Shown here one piece after another: positions 13,020 to 17,762 of a stretch of DNA of 17,762 nucleotides. Within the stretch, counting starts at the first letter, position 1, and each line of letters opens with the position of its first letter. Both the position numbers and the translations under genes were made by a program. The notes below the pieces were generated by a model, which worked only from the letters and a program-made list of their open reading frames with translations, did not search any database and had not been told where the DNA came from. Location of the stretch: positions 1 through 17,762 of the forward strand of contig CAJTSO010000021.1 of assembly GCA_910579115.1 (NCBI GenBank), given 5' to 3'. Source of the DNA: an uncultured Selenomonadaceae bacterium. GTDB lineage: Bacteria > Bacillota > Negativicutes > Selenomonadales > Selenomonadaceae.

Positions 13020-14063
13020 TTACTTCTTGCCGATAATCTCGGTGAATTGCTTGATCGTGTCAGCCTTCTTCGGCAGAATCTCGGTATAATTTACCTTAAT
13101 GCCGCGCTCAGCAGCTTCCTTCGGAGTCGGCAGGCCGAACTTCTCAGGAACAGTTACATCAGAGCGAACAGGAATGGTTCCTTCATTGGCAACAACCTGC
13201 TGCGCTTCCTTGCCGAGGAGATAGTCAACGAATTTCTTAGCCAGGTCGATATGGCTGCCGCCCTTGAAGATAGCCACCGGGCTGGGTACTACCAGAAGCT
13301 CGGGCGGATAGCAGAGGGCCAGCTTTGCGCCCTTCTTGATCTTGCTGTTGGTGATGTAGTCAACGGCGAGGCTGGCGGAAAGCTCACCGGAGGAGGTGTC
13401 GTCGATAACCTGACCGGAGCCCTTGCCAATGCGGGCACCATTGTCATGGAGCTTATGGAAGAAGTCCCAGCCGAACTGCTTCTCCAGGAGGGCTACAGAC
13501 ATGTAGCTGGTGCCGGAGAGAGCCGGGTCAGCAATACCAAAAGCCTTGTTGTATTCGGGCTTCAGAAGATCAGACCACTGGGTGGGTTTATCCTTGATCT
13601 TGGTGGTGTTGATTACGATACCGAGGGTGCCAAGACGGGCGGCAGTGAAGCTTCCATCGTAGTCGTCAAAGGGATTGATGAGCTCCTTCAGGTTAGTGGG
13701 CTTGTAGTTCTCCAGGATGCCTTCCTTCTTCATGGCGTAGAAGTCGGGAACCTCGCTGGTCCAGATAACATCAGCCAGAATCTTTCCGCTCTGACGCTCG
13801 GCGGCGATCTTCGCCATGAGCTTGCCGGCGCCGGCCGACTGATAGTCAACGTCCACGCCGGGGTTTGCCTTCTTGAAGCCTTCCACGATGGGCCCGATGA
13901 GGGATTCCTTCATGGAGGTGTAGATAACCAGCTTATTGCCGTTATCAGCCGCCTGTTTGCCGGAGCCGGAGCTCTGGGGCTTCGCCGGGCCGCCGCCGCA
14001 GGCTGTCAGCAACAGGGACAGCAGCGCGATGGCTACGCAGAGGAGAATGTTTTTTTTCTTCAT
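13020..14063 (-). CDS. ABC importer substrate-binding lipoprotein (Fe3+/phosphonate-type family)
   Basis: The lipid-anchored binding protein that delivers substrate to the permease, 347 residues from the ATG at 14061-14063. The signal sequence KKKNILLCVAIALLSLLLTA ends in a lipobox LTAC with Cys22 as the lipidated residue, followed by a Gly/Ser/Lys-rich tether. The mature start NKLVIYTSMKESLIGPIVEG and IAAERQSGKILADVIWTSEV are typical of the family-1 binding proteins related to FbpA/FutA, the phosphonate protein PhnS and the hexose-phosphate protein AfuA. The paired tyrosines that bind iron in FbpA are not evident; the corresponding region reads GELSASLAVDYIT. I therefore leave the substrate open. 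A GTG at 14075 is open but overlaps the AAGGAG ribosome site, so the ATG is chosen. It is the first gene of the operon, with its own promoter and a following terminator. Confidence 0.93.
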   Translation of the reverse strand: MKKKNILLCVAIALLSLLLTACGGGPAKPQSSGSGKQAADNGNKLVIYTSMKESLIGPIVEGFKKANPGVDVDYQSAGAGKLMAKIAAERQSGKILADVIWTSEVPDFYAMKKEGILENYKPTNLKELINPFDDYDGSFTAARLGTLGIVINTTKIKDKPTQWSDLLKPEYNKAFGIADPALSGTSYMSVALLEKQFGWDFFHKLHDNGARIGKGSGQVIDDTSSGELSASLAVDYITNSKIKKGAKLALCYPPELLVVPSPVAIFKGGSHIDLAKKFVDYLLGKEAQQVVANEGTIPVRSDVTVPEKFGLPTPKEAAERGIKVNYTEILPKKADTIKQFTEIIGKK

Positions 14064-14147
14064 ACCTTTCGTCACTCCTTAAAAAATTTTACCACTCCTC
14101 CGGGGCCTGTCCGCCCAAACCCCTTCAGAGTAAAATTACTTGCTTAG

Positions 14148-14175
14148 ATTATAGCAAAATTTATGAAGAATACAA
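14148..14175 (-). promoter_or_regulatory. Promoter of the ABC importer operon
   Basis: On the minus strand, TTGTAT (14170-14175), a 16-bp spacer and a perfect TATAAT (14148-14153) lie between the helicase stop (14219) and the binding-protein gene. The predicted 5' leader is about 78 nt with a GGGG/CCCC pairing possible; no known riboswitch is recognised. Confidence 0.75.
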
Positions 14176-14218
14176 TAATTTTATGAAAAATTTCTGTGGT
14201 TTTTCGTGGCTTTTCCCG

Positions 14219-16873
14219 CTACCGAATTTCCGTATACTTGCAAAGAATCCCGTTCAGAAACGGGCTGGGGCCGGTTCTCTTGCCGCTGGGCGATGCCTTC
14301 GGCCAGGAAATCGCCAGCCTCCTTTTAGCTCTGGTTATGGCCACGTAAAACAGCCGGGCCTCCTCCCCCATCTTCCGCTTTTTCTCGGGGCCCTCCTTCA
14401 GCTTCTTCACGCTGTACGGCGGAAACTGATCGTCACTGGCTCCCGCCAGAAATACCCGCTCGAACTCCATGCCCTTGGCCTGATGAATCGTAATGACCGG
14501 TATCCGGGGCCGCTTCTTCAGCATTGCCTCCATGTTTCCGGCGGACAGCGCCGCCTGGCGCAGAAGGGTCTCTGCCGCCGCCCGGGGGGACAGTGATCCG
14601 TCGTCCTCCTCCTGGGCCTTCAGATAGAGGTGGCGGAGATTGGCCAGGTGATGGCCCCGCTGATCATTTTTGTCCATTGCTTCGCAGCGTTTTTTCAGTC
14701 CCCACTCTGTGGCAATATAGGCTACCAGCTGGCAGGGCCGGGAGGTTTTTGCTCTCTGCCGCAGTTGTCCGATCATCCCGGCGGTTTTTTCCGTAAGCCG
14801 CCGGTATTTTTGGACGAAGGTCTCCCTATCCTTCGCCAAGGGCCTTATCTTGTTCTCCAGGGCAAAAATCAGGCATTCCGCCGTGGCGCAGATGTCGTCA
14901 AAGGCATCGTGGCTGGAGGCGTGCTTTACCCTGATAAACTCCCCGATAGTCCCCAGCTTGTGATTTTTCAGCTCCGGATAGAAGCGGCGGAAAATATCCA
15001 GGGTGTCGTACACCGCCGGATTAACGGCCGGAGCTACCCCGGCCCGGGCGAAATGGGACTCCAGTATGGCCAGGTCAAAGTACACATTGTGCCCCGCCAG
15101 CACCGCCCCCGCCGCAAACTCGTTGAAGTCCCGGAAAACCTCCGCCGCCGGTTCCCCCCTCTCAGCCAAAAATTCATCGGTGAAGCCGTGGGTATTCACG
15201 GAATCTCCCACCAGCCGCCCGGCGGAGGGACGAATGAACCGGCTGAATTTATCCAGCGTCCGGCCCAGGCCGTCAATGCGGATGGCCGCCAGCTGGATCA
15301 CTTCATCCCTTTCCGTATCCAGCCCGGTGGTCTCCGTATCCAGCACCACCACATTTCCGGCAGTCAGAGCCCCGATCAGGAGGGCGTAAGGTTCTCCGGC
15401 GGAAAGGGTGAGGGGCTCAAAGAAATCCCCAAGCTTCAGCCCCGCCGCCGCCACCTCCGGAGCGGTGAGCTTTTCCAATGTTCCCTCTCCGATGTTGGGA
15501 AAGTAGTTTTTCGCCAGACGGCGGCAGCTCTCATCGTCCCCCCGCCGAAAGGCCAGGCTCATAAAGGCCAGCGCGTCCTTTATTTCCCCATGGCGGAAGA
15601 AGCGGAACTCATCGATGAGACTGAAGGGGATGGGAGTCTGTCCCGGAGCTCTCCTCAATCCCTCCGCCTCCAGGTAAAGGGCCATTCTCTCATTCTGCCG
15701 GTTGCTTCTGGTGAGGATCGCCGTCCGGCTGTACTCCCCGGCCGGCAGGTCCAGCTCCTCCAGCTGGCGGTATATCCAACCGGCTTCGGCCATTTCCGAC
15801 TCTGCTTCATGAAGAATTATGAGCTCCTCGTCCGGACAGTCTTCCGCTGCATCTGCCGGGATCAACGGATAAACGCTACTGCCACCTCCCAGCTCCCGAA
15901 GGTAGTCGTTGGCCGCCTTTATCAGCAGGGGCGTGGCCCGGTAATTCTCCGTAAGGACGATTTCCACCGGCGAGAACTTTTGGCGGAAGGCCTCGATCAC
16001 GGCGGCGGGATTTGAGCCCCGCCATTCGTAAATCGTCTGGAAGAAATCTCCCGCCAGCAGGATCCTTGCCCCGCCGAAAAGCCGGGACAGCAGATTGTAC
16101 TCCGTTTCGCTGAGATCCTGGGCCTCGTCGATGGAAATAAAATCCCACCGCAGGCTCCGGGCAGCGTCCGGATCTCCCAGCAGCTGGCGGCAGCGGATAA
16201 GCAGATCGTTGTAGTCCAGCAGCTTCGACCGGGCCAACAGCTCATCGTAGCGGGCCACCAGCCTGGCTCCCGCCTCCGGGGGAATTTCCGCCAGGCTGAC
16301 GGCGGGTTTATAGCCGTTGGCCTCTACCGCCGTGGCTTCCAGCAGCCGCTGCCTTTCCCCCTGCTGAAGCCTTTCCAGGACCAGCCGGTAAGCCGTCCGG
16401 TCGTCAGCCGTATCGAAAATGTCATATTTGAGCCGGGCTTCCTTTATCAGCGCCACTACATTCAGCAGCGCCTGCAGGGGCTCCACCCGGCCGGGAGCCG
16501 CCTGCCGCAGGATCTCCCCCGAGTCCTCCTCATCGGCCACCCCGAAGTCCCCCGGTATGTCCCCGGCGGCGCCTTTTCCAGCCCAGGATTTCAGCAGCCG
16601 GTAGCAAAAGCCGTGGATGGTAGCGGTCTCTACCCGGCTGGCTTCCTCTCCGACTACCCTGGCCAGCCTTTCCTTCATTTCCCGGCAGGCCTTGTTGGTG
16701 AAGGTCAGGCACAGAATCCGCTCCGGCTCGGCTCGGTGGTTCTTTATTATCCCGGCTGTCCGCAGGGCCAGCGTATTGGTCTTGCCGGTTCCGGCCGGAG
16801 CCATCAGCAGAATATTGTCCGTCAAATTTTCTACGACTCTCAACTGCTCCCGATTAAGTTTTATCTTCTCCAT
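14219..16873 (-). CDS. UvrD/Rep-type helicase with inserted DEDDh (DnaQ-like) 3'-5' exonuclease
   Basis: An 884-residue superfamily 1A DNA helicase. Motifs in order: LNREQLRVVENL (6-17), Walker A APAGTGKT (25-32), LTFTNKACREMKERL (56-70), TIHGFCYRLL (85-94), SIDEAQD (247-253), LLAGDFFQTIYEWRGSNP (272-289), LTENYRATPLL (307-317), TIHQAKGMEFERVFLAG (795-811) and EEARLFYVAITRAKRRL (837-853). Between the 2A parts lies a complete exonuclease, about 506-672: VVVLDTETTGLD (Asp512, Glu514), GHNVYFDLAIL (Asp600) and SSHDAFDD (His655, Asp660), the full DEDDh set. Without it the helicase is about 720 residues, normal for UvrD. An upstream TTG (16985-16987) would add 38 unrelated residues; the ATG at 16871-16873, preceded by GCGAGG as in lexA, starts exactly at the helicase domain. 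It probably acts in DNA repair or replication restart. A weak TACAAT box lies upstream. Confidence 0.93.
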   Translation of the reverse strand: MEKIKLNREQLRVVENLTDNILLMAPAGTGKTNTLALRTAGIIKNHRAEPERILCLTFTNKACREMKERLARVVGEEASRVETATIHGFCYRLLKSWAGKGAAGDIPGDFGVADEEDSGEILRQAAPGRVEPLQALLNVVALIKEARLKYDIFDTADDRTAYRLVLERLQQGERQRLLEATAVEANGYKPAVSLAEIPPEAGARLVARYDELLARSKLLDYNDLLIRCRQLLGDPDAARSLRWDFISIDEAQDLSETEYNLLSRLFGGARILLAGDFFQTIYEWRGSNPAAVIEAFRQKFSPVEIVLTENYRATPLLIKAANDYLRELGGGSSVYPLIPADAAEDCPDEELIILHEAESEMAEAGWIYRQLEELDLPAGEYSRTAILTRSNRQNERMALYLEAEGLRRAPGQTPIPFSLIDEFRFFRHGEIKDALAFMSLAFRRGDDESCRRLAKNYFPNIGEGTLEKLTAPEVAAAGLKLGDFFEPLTLSAGEPYALLIGALTAGNVVVLDTETTGLDTERDEVIQLAAIRIDGLGRTLDKFSRFIRPSAGRLVGDSVNTHGFTDEFLAERGEPAAEVFRDFNEFAAGAVLAGHNVYFDLAILESHFARAGVAPAVNPAVYDTLDIFRRFYPELKNHKLGTIGEFIRVKHASSHDAFDDICATAECLIFALENKIRPLAKDRETFVQKYRRLTEKTAGMIGQLRQRAKTSRPCQLVAYIATEWGLKKRCEAMDKNDQRGHHLANLRHLYLKAQEEDDGSLSPRAAAETLLRQAALSAGNMEAMLKKRPRIPVITIHQAKGMEFERVFLAGASDDQFPPYSVKKLKEGPEKKRKMGEEARLFYVAITRAKRRLAISWPKASPSGKRTGPSPFLNGILCKYTEIR

Positions 16874-17060
16874 AAAAAACCTCGCAATGCCGGGAAATTT
16901 TTCTCCCACTTCATTTCCTTTTAACGGTATTGTAAGACTATCTCCGCTAAACATAAAGTTTTTATTTTTGCAAACTGCAATCCCCAATGTAACGCTATGC
17001 GCCGAAGAGGTTAAAAGGGGAAAGAGAAGAAGCCTCCCCTGCCGGGAACCCTACTCAACC

Positions 17061-17103
17061 AAAAAAGCGGCTGGGGAAAATAATCACGCATTTTCCCCAG
17101 CCG
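17061..17103 (-). terminator. Rho-independent terminator of the TRAP permease gene
   Basis: A perfect 13-bp stem, CGGCTGGGGAAAA (17068-17080) with TTTTCCCCAGCCG (17091-17103), and a 10-nt loop. On the minus strand it is followed by TTTTTT (17061-17066). It starts 24 nt after the TRAP gene stop. Confidence 0.9.
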
Positions 17104-17127
17104 TCTTTATTTGTCAGTCGAGCCTGT

Positions 17128-17762
17128 TTATTGTACGGCCGCGCCTTTATTCCGGCGCTGGAGCACAAAGGTTCCGGCAATGATCGCCAGACCGGCAGCA
17201 TCGGTAATCAATCCCGGATAAATCATCAGCAGGCCCCCCACAAAGAGCAGCACCCGCTGGAAACCGTTGAGGTTTTCCGTCAGGTAGCCGATCAGGGCGG
17301 AGGATACGCCTATCATACCGATGATGGCCGTACTCAGAGACAATAAGAGGTTTGGCACCGTGGCATTTATCATCAGGATCTCCGGCGACAGCACGAAAAC
17401 ATAAGGGATGATAAAGGCCGCGATCGCCAGCTTGGAGGCATTGACTCCCGTCCGCAGAGCGTTGCCCCCGGCGATAGCCGACCCGGCGTAAGCCGCCAGG
17501 GCCACCGGCGGGGTAACGTCAGCGATAATACCGAAGTAGAACACAAACATATGAGCCGCCAGTACCGGCACCCCCATCTGCATGAGAGCCGGGGCGGCGA
17601 TGGTAGAGGTGATGACATAGTTTGCGGTGGTAGGTACCCCCATGCCCAGCAGCAGGGCGGTGATCATGGTAAAGAACATGGAGGGGAGCATCATGCCTCC
17701 GGCCAGATCCAGCAGAGCCGAAGCCATCTTCAATCCAACGCCGGTCTTGGTAACGACGCCGA
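17128..17762 (-). CDS. TRAP transporter fused permease, TAXI family, C-terminal part (5' end outside window)
   Basis: The frame is open to the right edge; upstream of the TTG at 17733 it continues as GVVTKTGVGL, so no start lies in the window. The 211 residues match the C-terminal part of the large (DctM-like) subunit as found in fused 4TM/12TM permeases of TAXI-type TRAP importers: ALLLGMGVPTTANYVITST, APALMQMGVPVLAAHMFVFY, FGIIADVTPPVALAAYAGSA and GVNASKLAIAAFIIPYVFVL. These importers use an ion gradient and a periplasmic TAXI binding protein to take up organic acids. The last 90 residues contain about three more membrane segments and end in a basic tail (VLQRRNKGAAVQ). It is followed by a strong terminator. 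The partner binding-protein gene is not in the window. Confidence 0.93.
   Translation of the reverse strand, partial: GVVTKTGVGLKMASALLDLAGGMMLPSMFFTMITALLLGMGVPTTANYVITSTIAAPALMQMGVPVLAAHMFVFYFGIIADVTPPVALAAYAGSAIAGGNALRTGVNASKLAIAAFIIPYVFVLSPEILMINATVPNLLLSLSTAIIGMIGVSSALIGYLTENLNGFQRVLLFVGGLLMIYPGLITDAAGLAIIAGTFVLQRRNKGAAVQ

Noticed and set aside
14064..14147. Riboswitch in the leader of the ABC operon
   Set aside because: Only a short GGGG/CCCC pairing is possible; no known aptamer core can be recognised.
14630..16015. 461-codon open frame on the plus strand
   Set aside because: Antisense to the helicase-exonuclease, whose motifs are complete on the minus strand; no ribosome site or family features.
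16970..16982. GCAAACT near the helicase start, like the yerC dyad arm
   Set aside because: Only one arm is present (the local dyad is TTGCA/TGCAA), so it is not a second copy of the proposed operator.
17016..17040. AGGGGA/TCCCCT hairpin upstream of the helicase
   Set aside because: The stem is only 6 bp with a short T-run; too weak to call a terminator or attenuator.

Overview
The window suggests an anaerobic member of the Bacillota with GC-rich coding DNA (close to 60% by eye), plausibly a Negativicute (diderm Firmicute). The clues are a YerC/HisR-type TrpR-family repressor next to hisZ, a LexA of Bacillus type, the tRNA-Met acetate ligase TmcAL, a fused TAXI-type TRAP permease and Gram-positive-like -35/-10 promoters. 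This placement is inference: there is no rRNA or other marker here. I see no tRNA, rRNA, CRISPR array, transposase or phage gene, so the region looks like ordinary chromosome with some patchwork between genes.

Region 1 (1-3500). The 3' end of a D-2-hydroxyacid dehydrogenase (+) converges on a minus-strand operon of yerC/hisR, hisZ and an HD-domain phosphohydrolase. The operon has a clear promoter, and a 7-bp-arm inverted repeat sits just after the predicted transcription start, a good candidate autoregulatory operator. A small unrecognised gene (2992-3348, -) lies upstream with its own promoter and terminator.

Region 2 (3550-5970). lexA (+) and tmcAL (+) are separated by a 370-bp gap. The gap holds a 139-bp imperfect palindrome with perfect 12-bp ends (MITE-like or structured RNA) and a 15-bp-stem hairpin. 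A bidirectional terminator that overlaps the tmcAL stop codon separates it from the next, convergent genes.

Region 3 (5974-9000). Two related minus-strand genes encode exported proteins. The downstream, longer one has an internally duplicated helical module. The upstream one keeps only the signal peptide and linker, and recognisable homology continues past its stop codon. A divergent gene encodes an exported Sel1-repeat protein with ten near-perfect 36-residue repeats, each carrying one cysteine at the same position. A palindromic intergenic repeat and a bidirectional terminator follow.

Region 4 (9005-14175). A complete ABC importer operon (-) is read in the order lipoprotein binding protein, ATPase 1, fused 12-TM permease, ATPase 2. 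A terminator hairpin after the binding-protein gene probably raises its dose over the rest. The permease is an in-line fusion of two halves and is flanked by two different ATPases, one with an unusual LSGGG signature. The family resembles Fe3+/2-aminoethylphosphonate/hexose-phosphate importers; the substrate cannot be settled from sequence.

Region 5 (14219-17762). A UvrD/Rep-type helicase has a complete DEDDh (DnaQ-like) exonuclease inserted between its helicase motifs. The C-terminal part of a fused TRAP transporter permease (-) runs off the right edge.
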